Shown here: piece after piece, positions 25,174 to 36,233 of the stretch
Position numbering within the stretch: position 1 is the stretch's first letter
Layout: the number at the start of each line of letters is the position of its first letter
Assembly: GCA_028583405.1 (NCBI GenBank)
Contig: CM053263.1
Location: 2,146,715-2,210,714, forward strand
From: Pogonophryne albipinna
Lineage: Eukaryota; Chordata; Actinopteri; Perciformes; Artedidraconidae
Direction of reading: 5' to 3'
DNA length: 64,000 bases
Made by a program: the position numbers and the translations under genes
The notes under the pieces: generated by a model
Seen by the model: the letters and a program-made list of their open reading frames with translations, nothing else
What the model was told of the DNA's origin: nothing
The model's database searches: none

Positions 25174-25245
25174 GGAATAGTTTGACATTTTGGGAGAAAC
25201 ACTTTTTCACTTTCTTGCCAAGAGTTTAAATCTCTCTCTCATATA
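25174..25245 (+). repeat. Fish interspersed-repeat fragment
   Basis: GGGAATAGTTTGACATTTTG followed by TTTTTCACTTTCTTGCCAAG resembles the start of a repeat widespread in teleosts. The canonical continuation is lost after about 70 bases. The class is not assigned. Confidence 0.4.
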
Positions 25246-25534
25246 TATGATGTAAGTACTCAAAGATTTTATATAAAAAGTTGCAAAAGGAATAAACAAC
25301 ACCAAAGAGATCTGTAGATAGTAGCCAAGCCCTTGTCTATTTTACTCTAAATGGAGCATTGAAGAATACTTGAAACTAGGGATTGAGACCATAAACTGAT
25401 GTTTACAATGTTCACACAGGTAAAAAATCTCTCAAGAAGTAATTATGGTTCTCATAAACTTCTATACAGTCAGTCTCTTTAATAATGTATTGTTCTTACA
25501 TCAAAGTAACTTACAAATGAACACACATCACATC

Positions 25535-25580
25535 GACCGCGACCCGACCACGGATAAGCGGGAGAAGATGGATGGATGGA
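25535..25580 (+). repeat. Retroelement tail with GGATGGATGG
   Basis: CGACCCGACCACGGATAAGC then GGGAGAAGATGGATGGATGG is a 3' tail seen on many fish non-LTR repeats. Only the tail is recognisable here. Confidence 0.5.
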
Positions 25581-26479
25581 CATCACATCACACAGGATTT
25601 TTTTTTTTATTAGCTAGCTTGCAAACATTGGTAAGATAGCAATAGCACAGCAATAATGTCCAAAGAAGCCTTAACTTAACAGTAGAAGGATCAAAACACT
25701 CCAAACAAACGCACACACAACCCCACTGCCCCCCTCTGGCTGTGGGTCAGGTGGATGGGGTGGACATGCCCAGACAAATACCCTTACTTGAACAATACTG
25801 CCCCCTCCAGGGTGGGCTGACCTCACCTGTGAGCCGGGGAATGGCAGCCTGAGGGAGGCATGGCTACAGCTGTGCTGGGGATGGGAAGGAACAGAAGGAA
25901 TCTTGGCTTTATTTCTTGCTTTCTAGTCAGGCGGGGTTTCACTTTCTCAACATTAGAGTGCCTGCATTTGATCTCTCCTTTGATTTTTTTATAAGGTCTG
26001 ACCTTTGATCGTACTTTTGACCTTTGGTTTGATGTTGGCTTTCCAAAAGGTGATGACAGCAGTTATCATAAACCTTTATGTACCCTCTCACCATGCAGCT
26101 CTCTTATTCTCATATCATATCATACCTCTGGCTGTCTCCCTCTCCTCCACCTCCATGTGTTTCTCTCTTTCTGCAGATGTTATTCCCCCCCCCCCCAGAG
26201 TAGTCTCCATCACCTCTTCTTCCTGACTTCCACTCTTTCATCTCCCGTGAGAAGTGGGGAACCCTACAGTATAACAACTAGTAAGACTAGACCAAACCAC
26301 AGATGCAACATGTGTTAGCGATTAAAAACAAAAAGGTCCTTCTTTCTTTTTATGCCCCCTTTGTCTCTGTTTAGGATCTTGTATGTCCTGCTGCATTAGA
26401 AATACAAAATGTTCACCTTCTTTCCTCAAGCCTACTCCATTTCTGTCAGTCCAGCCTCTCTATGCTTTTCCAAATACCC

Positions 26480-26536
26480 TCTCCTCCTCATCCTCCTCCT
26501 CCTCCTCCTCCTCCTCCTCCTCCTCCTCCTCCTCCT
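26480..26536. repeat. (TCC)n microsatellite
   Basis: About 18 TCC units with one CAT interruption near the start, giving artefactual poly-Ser and poly-Leu frames. The purine/pyrimidine asymmetry could favour triplex formation. Confidence 0.95.
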
Positions 26537-29008
26537 TGTATCTGTATCTCCTGCTTTTACTGCCTATATATTCCCAGCCTCTCATTTCCTGAAAGTTGTT
26601 GCCTTGTTACACCCACAGTCCACTTTCCATGAAATTGAGTGATCCACTGAATACATCCTTTTCAAAGCATCCATGAAAATGCAGTAGACTAGAGCCTCTG
26701 ACTATGCAACACATTATCGTCCTTGTGTCCCATGCTGTGTCATGCATAATCAATTAAACCAAAGAGGGGCTTTCCAAAGGCCAAATGATGAAGGATAAGA
26801 GTCTAAAGAGACTATTACAACAGAGGGAAGAGAGATTATAGGGACAAGGGTTATGTGACAGAGGTAAAACCCCCAGGTGTCCCCGTTTTGAATTTTTTTA
26901 CCCCACCATAAGGTCAAGTGCTAATTAATTTCTGATATATTTAATCCTGGAAAGCCAGGGTTTGTGGAGTTGAATGAGCAGGGTTTGATGAGGAAACAGC
27001 CTGTGTTGATGGGCTACAGAGGCTGGGTATGCTTGTTTAACTTTATTTTGAATTTGTTTCCATAAAATCAAACATTGTAAAGGTCAGTAAATGGCAACCC
27101 CAGTGCAGTTAATGAAAACACAGATGGATAATGTTAGGAATTATGCTTCCACTTTTTTTTCTGCAATGTTGAACCACATTTACCTCTCCACGTCTCTGTT
27201 GGCTGTCATGTTTATATGCAAAAACTCGTTTTCAGAATTTCTATCCAAACACTTACTTTTGTATAATGCATATGAAGCAGCAGCTTTCAAAGCGGCAGTC
27301 CGCCCCCGCCCCCCTGGCCATTTTCCATTCCATTGAGTACTGCCGCAGAGCTCCATTGACCTGCTCTCAGCAGACACACAGCAGATGTGTCTCTGCTTGT
27401 GGGTGTGTGTGTGTGTCATCTCTCAACCGTGGCCAACATGCAATATTGTACAACACAAGAAGACACATTCCACTGAGTTCACTGCCTGACTGATGGATGT
27501 TGTGCATTTATACTTTCACAGTGTACACAGAGTCTTTAGATATGAGCTCATATGCTGGTTTGAGTAAAGTCAGAGCCGGGTGAATGCATGGTTATTCTCA
27601 CTCATGAAGCAACATTATATTATATTTCTCAGACAAAAAAAACATCCAGAAATGCTGGCTCACATCAACAACAGATGAAGTTCACTCCTGGATATGTCTG
27701 ATGTTGTCCTTATTGTTAACAAATTCCATGAAAAGACCGAAAATAACACTTAATGTATCCTACCAACAAATATGTGTTGGTATGCCAAAGCCATGTGAGT
27801 GTCTCTGTGCCAAATACCTGCTTTTTCTTCCAAAACCTATACAAAATACGATAATGCTCAATAATGCATGGTTAATGTATTCCTTCAATATAATGAACAT
27901 GGGTATTGACACATGTGGACTTAAAGTTATTTTTGAGTCAGAGTTTGCTGCTGTAAATATTAGTAAAACATCAAATGTGTATAAATCTTTTGTTGAAAAT
28001 AGTCCCAATTATAACAATTTATTCATGCTTAAATTATGTTTGGTAAAAGATTTGAGGTTATTTTCTGGCTTTTTGCATTTTTTTATGTGAAACCTTAACT
28101 AGACAGTAAAGGGAGCGAAAGAGAGTATGACATGAGGCAAAAGGCCTCTGCAGTTAGGACTCCACCCTACATGGTGAACTGCCAGGGTGCATATTAATAA
28201 ATATTTAAAGATATGAAAGTACATATTGATGACCCGTTCTTAGAAATGTATGTCTTCAGTAGGAACCAATACGTCGCTGTTGAGAGCCCCAGGACAGGGA
28301 AGACAGGACATATTTAGCACTTTTTTACAAGATTTGTTGAAAATCACATTAATCCCAAATTCCATTTTGTGCTATTTGCATCACAAAATGGTTTTATTTC
28401 AATACAAATGCATCTATACAGCATACCTGAGTACACTTTCCTACTGTCCTTCACAGTCCTGCTCTGTTAACTCAGTTAAATTCAGTTCTGCTCTGCTCAC
28501 TAAAGCTGGATTAGGTTCAGCAGTGCAGAGAAAGCACTGAATCATAGGTCTTGCTGCAACTCCTTCAGCATGATAACCTCTTTAACTGAACTGTCTTTGG
28601 TTTCAATAAATATTGTGTCTTTCAAAAGGGATCAGTATAAACAATCCATCCCGGATTATCGGCTGGAACACAAGTGGATACAAATATGTGAGTCAACTGC
28701 AACGATTACATTCAACAGATGTCACAAAACAGTTTTCTGTCATTTCCTGCCAGATGTGTTTTACAGAGGTCAATCAGGTTCATCAAGTAATCACTGTCAG
28801 TTTACCAATGAACTCTGAGTTGAATCTAAATTCCTATGCTTTTACCAAGCGATGTTATTTCACAGAAACACCTGGATTTCCAAGTCAGCAGATTCACCTC
28901 TCTGTTTTGCAGCCAAACATTGGGAGATGAGTCTGTACGAGTCGTAGGATGCAGAGCAGCATGCAGGCACCGGGGCTTATACATCATGTCAAATGAATGA
29001 ATGAAGGT

Positions 29009-29009
<1 letters not shown>

Positions 29010-29062
<53 letters not shown>
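29010..29062. repeat. (CA)n microsatellite
   Basis: About 26 CA units, uninterrupted. Confidence 0.95.
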
Positions 29063-29064
<2 letters not shown>

Positions 29065-30975
29065 TTGAAGGTTTTTGTTTTCCCCTAAAGCAAAGTCACC
29101 ACATATATGCAAAGTTAAATGCTGTTAAGACGCCACTTCAACAAGTTGAGTCAAATCCCTGTGTGATTGTTATAGTTCCAGTCAGAACTTGGATGTTTAA
29201 AAGCTGTAGACGTGACTTCATGCAACTTGAATTGAGTTATGAAGGCGTTGTCCATCAGTAGTAAAAGTTGTCTTCCCCTGATGAATTCAAAAGGTAGCTC
29301 TATCCCATAGCCCTCTCTTGACTTCATTCCCTGTCTACATGTATGTCTTTGGTCTTTGAACGGTTTAAAAGGGTAATTGTGGACAGCTGCTGCCCTTTGA
29401 CCTTTAGGAGTTGTCAAAAACCCTATTGCATTTGAAGCATCTCTCCAGGTCAGACGCACACTCATAACTCCTGAGATAATAAGGGTTGTCTTTTGTTATC
29501 GACACATGATCTTATTGTATTTTCCTTTTCTGAATCACCATTTAAATTAAACAATTACATGCTAATTATAATCTCTTAAAAAATGTTCTTTGTTGTGAGC
29601 CAACAATCTCTTTTACTGTGAGATTATTGGCTCACATTTCGACATGTGTATCCGGAGTTTTCTCTTCATGTTGATTACAGGATTTTCTGTGACACTTGGT
29701 CTTCTTAAGCACAGCGAAGAGTACCGGTTTTCTTCATTATTTGGATATCCTTTGTCGACTTCAGAGTGGTAATTGGACACACACTCATGACTAATTCCTT
29801 CAGCCCAGACTTCTGCTGCATCTCAATCATCTGCTCTGGTGCAGCTTGTCCCAACAAATCAGCCCTCATGCTGAAACTGCTGTTTTCTTCTGTTGCCATG
29901 ACAGCTCGTATCTCAGTCGGAGGCGGGAAGTGGTGTGGTTTATGAAATTAATTTATCATGACCAAATCTGTCTGCAAGCGCCTAGTGTGTATAAACCGAG
30001 GGTATGGATGTATGTGATTTGTCTGTTTTGTGAATGCTGTGGCTTCCCCTGCCTCTCTGCTCTGTGTGTGAACATGCATGCACGTGTTTGTACGTACGCT
30101 TGTAGCGCTGCAAGGCTTGGCACAGAGCAGAGCTTTTTGTAGTTGGCAGCAGTGGGCGCTCTGCCCAGCTTGTATGGTTTATGGATGCGATACAGAATTG
30201 TTTGAGCCTCCGGCCAGAGAGAGACTGCCCATCTCCCTGGTGTGAAACTCCAACACATGTGCCAACACCGACAGCATTAAACAGAAACTGAAACAACATC
30301 ATATACGTCTGACACTCATCTCATGCTGTCAGTCTATCAATACCTACGTTACTGCCACACAAAAGGAGGCCCGTGCACAAATGAAATACCAGCGTGGGAA
30401 AACAAGCATCCCAGCCTGGTTTCAGAATTCAGCAGCAGGTGACATGTCCTGATTCTGAAAGTTTAATCAGAAAATGTTCCAAAGTGTAGGGGGTCAAAGA
30501 GTAACTAACACATACACGGACAAAAAACACTTTCATCTGCGTTTGAGCACACACTAATGAGATTACTGTTATACACCCTCCAATTATACGGAATACTATA
30601 GAGAAAAATATTACATTTTAAATTTGAAACTGAAAGCGCCATATGAGGCTTTACAACCAGGGGCTAAAGCAATGTGTGATTCTCATAACCTCTGTGATGG
30701 AACCACTGGAGCAAAAAAGGAGGTGGAGAAATGAAGATTTCAAATGCATTAAATCTGTATATCATCAAATTATAAGTAGAAGCTCACTGAAAAGCTGCCG
30801 CGAGGCATGAACAGTGAAAGACCAAGGCTTTTCCAAACTGAATATTAATAGGTTATTATGCTCATTCATACCTTCATGTTGTACTTCATCAGTGACCTCA
30901 GCAGTGCCGTGGAACAGATATGGCCTTTTAAAAGGAAACTTCAAAGTGGTCTGCCAAGTTGTTTTCTTACTATTT

Positions 30976-31051
30976 AGGGTGATAAAGGTTTCATTAAGAA
31001 ATGCTATACTGTATAGCATTTCTTAAGTAGGAATTAAACCTTTATCACCCT
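30976..31051. repeat. Near-perfect palindrome (hairpin-forming MITE-like unit)
   Basis: The left arm begins AGGGTGATAAAGG and runs to GCTATAC (30976-31009). The right arm returns from GTATAGC to CCTTTATCACCCT (31011-31051). Arms pair almost fully with a one-base centre; the right arm carries about 7 extra bases (near GTAGGAAT). No repeat family recognised. Confidence 0.85.
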
Positions 31052-31709
31052 ATGTTTTGTAGTATAACCCAGGATGTAATTATATGTTATTGACATTTAT
31101 ATTCAACTGTTATTGACATGTTCTAACCTGTTTTCCTCTTTATAATAAACCAGCCATAATAACCCAACTCACACACCCTTCCTTCTCAACTCCTTATGGC
31201 TTTGTTCATTTGTTGCTTTTGTTGAGCCTTTTACTTTTTTCTCCTTTTTTCCTCCATCTCTCGACTCCCACATGATTGTTTTCTGGTTAGCCTACAGCGT
31301 AAATAAAAAGCTCACTTTTGTGCGGACACTTCTCTTAACTAGGCGGGATTTAGGCCCAGTTTGCGAAAGGGTGCAATTAGCTGAGACAAGGCTTGTTAAT
31401 ATTCCCCATCTGATATACCCTAGCTGTTACTATAAAAAATACTAATGCTAGGGCTGCAACTGACAGTAATGTAGGCACATTGTTATTGTTTATTATCGCT
31501 GTGTGATTAAAAGAACACAAATAGCAGGATAGGCAATGCAAAACTTTATTTCGCACCTTCATACACACATAACACAACATTAGCATGAGCTTTTATCAAC
31601 GCCTACATGATGATAACCTGTCAACATGACATTAATACAGAGCAGGCAGAACCCAAATCTAGCTCCAGTGCCGCACGAGACATGTTTTCGATGGACGAGA
31701 GTGAAAATG

Positions 31710-31914
31710 GAACGCACACGCTATTTGTTGTTTGTTTATATCACGGTCTGTTCTTCTTCTCTGTCTTCCGGTTGTTGCCTCTTTTGAATGACGAATACAC
31801 ACTACCGCCGCCTGCAGGTAAGGAGAGTTATTGCCACTCACGCACTGAAGTCTTTGCGGTGTGTTCCCGTGCGACACATGGCCAAGACGCAGGAGAACAC
31901 GGCGACGCAACAGC
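31710..31914 (-). repeat. Copy of the block inside the 21401 hAT-like element
   Basis: 205 bp that align with 21599-21829, sharing CTATTTGTTGTTTGTTTATA, GAATGACGAATACACACTAC and ACACATGGCCAA. The copy at 21599 carries about 25 extra bases around CGCATGCGCAG. No hAT ends flank this copy. On the right it runs into GGTGTGTCAGGGCCTT (about 31948-31963), whose reverse complement begins a common fish repeat, so it may be read right to left. Confidence 0.7.
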
Positions 31915-32378
31915 CGGCGTCGGCGAGTCCTCTGGTGACTGCTTGGTGTGTCAGGGCCTTAACAGGTCCAAAACACCTTTTATTCATAATCACACCTGCT
32001 CTTGAAAGATCGTTAGGCTTATTCGCCCATGAAATGTTATTAAGCAAGATGAATCTATTAAGAATAGAGTGGATAATATTTACAATGTGTTTATGTGGTA
32101 CAGACCGGTTTAGGTTGTGTTCTCTGAAGTGCAGTGGTGGAAAATAACGTTTACTCAAGTACTGTACTTAAGTAACATTTTGAGGTACTTGTACTCCACC
32201 TGGCTATTTCCATGTTATGATAATTTATACTTCTGCTCCACTGCAATTTGGAAGTCAATGTTTTACCTTTTGCACTCCACTTAATTTGTTTGACAGATTT
32301 AGTGACTTTTAGTGAATCTGATTATTGGCTTATACTAAATATACATTCCTCAAAATTCCTCATAAATAACCATGATCT

Positions 32379-35300
32379 CAGGAGGGAGCCAGTCTCGATT
32401 GAGGCCCATCAGCTCTGATCTGCGGCCACTTCCCCCCCAGAAACTGTATTTAAATCTCATCCGGATCACTGATCTGCCAGTGTGCAACTCGATTTTGACA
32501 GGATAACAACTGGTGACTTCTAGAATTGTGTGAGTAACATTCTGTTTTTAGACTTCTCTGTTTCAGTGTGTGTACTCTGTATAAATGCTCTGTAGTTGAT
32601 CTGACTGAAATTGTGATTTTAAATCTCAAAACCGCTACAGTATCTGTCAGGCAGAAACTTGGGAGAAGTCATTTGACTGAAACCTTAAAACTGAACTAAC
32701 TGACTGCTAGGGTTAACTTTGATTTAAACATTTGTAGAATACTAAGAGCTTTATTGAGTAGGTGTAACTGTATTAAGGGTTAAACTCATAACTTTATAAC
32801 TTAGGGTTTAATGTAATTGTAAAACCATTGGGCCACTGAAAAGACACAATAGCAACTCAGGAGGGAGCCAGTCTAGATTTCCTTTTGAGGGCCACCAGCT
32901 GCAGAGAGTTAACTAATTGAAGGGGCGTGGCCCCACATCTGTGAGAACTCGGCAATCAGGTGTCCATTTTAGGTAGCACTTTCCTGGAGCGTCAGCTTCG
33001 GCGTCAGACAGACGAAGACAATAGAGTCCTGCTGGAGTCACGAGGGTGGCAAAGAGGAGGCAAATCCTACTTTGATTGAGCTGGTGTTTTATTTTATTTG
33101 TTTGTTTAGCCCCTCATGCTATAATCATGTGTATTTTCTCCATTCCTGTTCATGTGTCCTCTCGCAATTATCACTGGCCCCGTGTATCTCGTAATCGATA
33201 TAACCGGCCTGCTCTCGTCTATCCCACATGCTCCACTGACATCCATCTAGTTTCAGGCGGCCTGTGGAACTGCCAGTCAGCTGTTCCTAAGGCTGACTTC
33301 ATCTCTGGCTACGCTTCCCTGCAGTCTCTGGATTTCCTTGCTCTCACTGAGACGTGGATTACTCCATCCAACACATCCACCCCAGCAGCTTTCTCCACAG
33401 CATATTCCTTCTCCCATACACCCAGACCCACTGGCAGAGGAGGTGGCACTGGTCTCCTGCTCTCTCCCAAATGGAGCTTTTCCCTCTTCAAGCTACCTAA
33501 CTTCACTCCTTCCACCTTTGAATTCCATGCCGTCACAGTAACCCATCCTATACAATTAACCATTGTTGTTCTCTACCGTCCACCAGGCGCCTTGGGGGAC
33601 TTCTTGGAGGAATTAGATAATCTCCTCTCACACATCCCTGAAACTGGCCCTCCCGCTGTACTTCTCGGAGACTTCAACCTCCAGACAGGGAAGATAGACG
33701 AACCAACATCTCTGTTAACCGCCTTTGCTTTCTCACTGTCTCTATCCCCACCAACTCATAAAGCTGGCAATGTCCTTGATCTCATATTCTCAAGGAACTG
33801 CACTACTTCTAACCTCTCTGTAAACCCGCTCCACACATCCGATCACTTCTTCATTTCATTCTCTCTACCCCTTTCCAAACATAACAAACTAATCTCTTCT
33901 CATCCTGCACCTGTCCGCCGTAACTTTCGTTCCCTCTCCCCCTCTACCTTTGCCTCATCGGTGCTCTCAGCCCTCCCTTCCTCTGACTCGTTCCAACTCC
34001 TACCTCCAAACTCTGCTGCAGAAACTCTCCTCTCTACTCTCTCATCCTCTCTGGACTCTCTCTGTCCTCTCACATCTCTGCAGGCTCGTCAGTCCCCTCC
34101 TGCTCCCTGGCTAAATGACGCACTGCGTGCTAATAGAACCGTCCTTCGGGCAGCAGAGCGGAAACGGTGGAAATCCAAACACCATGACGACCTCCTAACC
34201 TATCAGGCTCTCCTCTCCTCTTTCTCTGCTTCCATCTCTCAGGCAAAAAGCACTTTCTTTCAAGATAAGATCCAATCTTCCTATTCCAATCCCAAAAAAC
34301 TATTTTCCATCTTCTCCTCCCTCCTGGACCCCCCTTCCCCCTCCTCACTTCTGTCAAGCGACTTTGTTAACCACTTTGAAAAAAAGGTTGATGATATTCG
34401 CTCTTCTTTTTCTGACTCACCTTTACTCACCACTGGGTCACCAGACACTCCTTTCACCCACACACTGACCTCCTTTTCCCCTCTCTCTCCAAGTGAGGTT
34501 CTTACCCTAATTACCTCTGCCCGCCCTACCACCTGTCCTCTGGACCCTATCCCTTCAAACCTCCTTCAGACTATCGCTCCTGATATTCTACCGTTTCTCA
34601 CCCATTTCATCAACACTTCTCTAACTTCTGGTCACTTTCCAAACAGTCTCAAGGAGGCAAGAGTAAACCCTCTCCTAAAGAAACCCACTCTCAACCCGTC
34701 TGATGTTATAAACTACAGGCCTGTCTCTCTCCTCCCGTTCCTGTCTAAAACACTTGAACGCGCTGTCTTTAAACAACTCTCCTGTTATCTCCATCAGAAC
34801 AACCTTCTGGATCCGCACCAGTCTGGTTTCAAGGCAGGTCACTCCACAGAAACTGCTCTCCTTGCTGTCACTGAGGATCTGCACACTGCTAAAGCAGCCT
34901 CCCTCTCCTCTGTCATCATCCTGTTGGACCTGTCTGCTGCATTCGACACGGTGAATCATCAGATCCTCCTTCGCACTCTCCAAGAACTTGGAGTTTCAGG
35001 CTCTGCACTTTCCCTCATCACCTCATACCTCAAAGACCGCACCTACAGGGTTACTTGGAGAGGGTCGGAGTCCGACCCTTGTCAATTAACTACAGGGGTC
35101 CCTCAGGGCTCTGTTCTTGGTCCCCTCCTCTTCTCCTTGTACACAAACTCACTCGGATCTGTCATTATCCCGCATGGTTTTTCATACCACTGCTACGCTG
35201 ACGACACCCAATTAATTCTGTCTTTTCCCCGCTCAGAGACCCAGGTCGTCGCACGCATCTCTGCTTGTCTAGCTGACATCTCTCAGTGGATGTCTGCTCA

Positions 35301-36233
35301 TCACCTCAAGCTCAACCTTGACAAAACTGAACTGCTTTTCCTTCCGGGAAAAGATTGTCCCACTCTTGACCTGACGATCAACATCGGCACCTCTGTTGTT
35401 TCCCCGACTCAGACTGCAAGGAATCTGGGTGTGACCCTAGATAACAACCTGTCCTTCACTGCAAACATAGCTGCTACAACCCGCTGCTGCAGATACACGC
35501 TTTACAACATCAGGAGGATACGTTCCCAGCTGACCCAGAAAGCGACGCAGGTTCTGGTCCAGGCTCTCGTCATCTCACGCCTAGACTACTGCAACTCCCT
35601 CCTGGCTGGTCTACCTGCATGTGCCATCCGACCTCTGCAGCTCATCCTGAATGCAGCGGCTCGTCTGGTCTTCAACCTTCCTAAATTCTCCCACACCACG
35701 TCGCTCCTCCGCTCCCTTCACTGGCTTCCGGTAACTGCTAGAATCCACTTCAAGACAATGGTACTTGTGTACCATGCTGCGAATGGATCTGGCCCTTCCT
35801 ACATCCAGGACATGGTTAAACCGTACACCCCAGCACGTGCACTCCGTATCAACCAAACGGCTCGCTGCACCCTCGCTGCGAAGGGGACCCAAGTTCCCAT
35901 CAGCATAAACACGTGGGTTTGCTATCCTGGCTCCAAAATGGTGGAATGAGCTCCCCATTGACATCAGGACAGCAGATAGCTTACACACCTTCCGGCGCAG
36001 ACTGAAAACTCATCTCTTTCGACTCTACTTCGAGCAATAGAACTATTAACAAAGCACTTATATACTAATAAAGGACAGACAAAGCCAGTTGAGTAGCACT
36101 TGAAATGTTTTTGCTCTATGAAACCTGATGTACTTATATGATTCTGTTTTCTTCAAGTTTGTATTTTGTTGGTCGAACGCACTTATTGTAAGTCGCTTTG
36201 GATAAAAGCGTCAGCTAAATGCAATGTAATGTA
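32379..36233 (+). mobile_element. L2/CR1-like non-LTR retrotransposon, nearly full length
   Basis: A 3855-bp element flanked by ATGATCT at 32372-32378 and 36234-36240, a 7-bp duplication or junction homology. A roughly 700-bp leader is followed by one long frame with endonuclease and reverse transcriptase. The 3' end reads AAGTCGCTTTGGATAAAAGC then CTAAATGCAATGTAATGTAATG, a short tandem tail instead of poly(A), as in L2-clade elements of fish. The leader contains CAGGAGGGAGCCAGTCT twice (at 32379 and about 32858). A second, internally deleted copy lies at 48601-51930. Confidence 0.85.
33076..35949 (+). CDS. LINE ORF: AP-endonuclease and reverse transcriptase
   Basis: A 957-codon open frame encodes the retrotransposon replicase. 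The N-terminal third is an apurinic-type endonuclease with LALTETWI, a GRGGGTGLL loop, VLYRPPG, GDFN (33667-33678) and SDH (33838-33846), which nicks target DNA. The centre is reverse transcriptase: [68 protein letters not shown] and the catalytic YADD (35194-35205). Then comes the RLDYCNSLLAGLP region typical of L2/CR1. The first Met is uncertain; resemblance begins near GGLWNCQS. The end is frameshifted: next to copy 2, about 5 bp are missing near 35850, so the frame stops at 35949. The usual C-terminus ([19 protein letters not shown]) continues in another frame to about 36041. Otherwise it is intact, so this copy is young but probably defective. Confidence 0.88.
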   Translation: MSWCFILFVCLAPHAIIMCIFSIPVHVSSRNYHWPRVSRNRYNRPALVYPTCSTDIHLVSGGLWNCQSAVPKADFISGYASLQSLDFLALTETWITPSNTSTPAAFSTAYSFSHTPRPTGRGGGTGLLLSPKWSFSLFKLPNFTPSTFEFHAVTVTHPIQLTIVVLYRPPGALGDFLEELDNLLSHIPETGPPAVLLGDFNLQTGKIDEPTSLLTAFAFSLSLSPPTHKAGNVLDLIFSRNCTTSNLSVNPLHTSDHFFISFSLPLSKHNKLISSHPAPVRRNFRSLSPSTFASSVLSALPSSDSFQLLPPNSAAETLLSTLSSSLDSLCPLTSLQARQSPPAPWLNDALRANRTVLRAAERKRWKSKHHDDLLTYQALLSSFSASISQAKSTFFQDKIQSSYSNPKKLFSIFSSLLDPPSPSSLLSSDFVNHFEKKVDDIRSSFSDSPLLTTGSPDTPFTHTLTSFSPLSPSEVLTLITSARPTTCPLDPIPSNLLQTIAPDILPFLTHFINTSLTSGHFPNSLKEARVNPLLKKPTLNPSDVINYRPVSLLPFLSKTLERAVFKQLSCYLHQNNLLDPHQSGFKAGHSTETALLAVTEDLHTAKAASLSSVIILLDLSAAFDTVNHQILLRTLQELGVSGSALSLITSYLKDRTYRVTWRGSESDPCQLTTGVPQGSVLGPLLFSLYTNSLGSVIIPHGFSYHCYADDTQLILSFPRSETQVVARISACLADISQWMSAHHLKLNLDKTELLFLPGKDCPTLDLTINIGTSVVSPTQTARNLGVTLDNNLSFTANIAATTRCCRYTLYNIRRIRSQLTQKATQVLVQALVISRLDYCNSLLAGLPACAIRPLQLILNAAARLVFNLPKFSHTTSLLRSLHWLPVTARIHFKTMVLVYHAANGSGPSYIQDMVKPYTPARALRINQTARCTLAAKGTQVPISINTWVCYPGSKMVE

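Larger units (their letters stand above)
22146..30975. other. Gene-free spacer with scattered repeats
   Basis: No open frame has splice context or family resemblance. Contents that can be named: a 19-base G run (23413-23431), a GT repeat (24689-24714), a fragment of a fish repeat beginning GGGAATAGTTTGACATTTTG (about 25174-25245), a tail with GGATAAGCGGGAGAAGATGG (about 25535-25580), a TCC repeat (26480-26536) and a CA repeat (29010-29062). The rest is AT-rich sequence without visible structure. Confidence 0.6.

Noticed and set aside
27701..28090. 129-codon open frame in the gene-free spacer
   Set aside because: AT-rich, no recognised motif, no splice or promoter context, and an overlapping frame on the other strand. 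Likely chance.
33309..35988. Reverse-strand frames of 75-125 codons across the LINE
   Set aside because: Shadows of the replicase frame, caused by its pyrimidine-rich coding strand.
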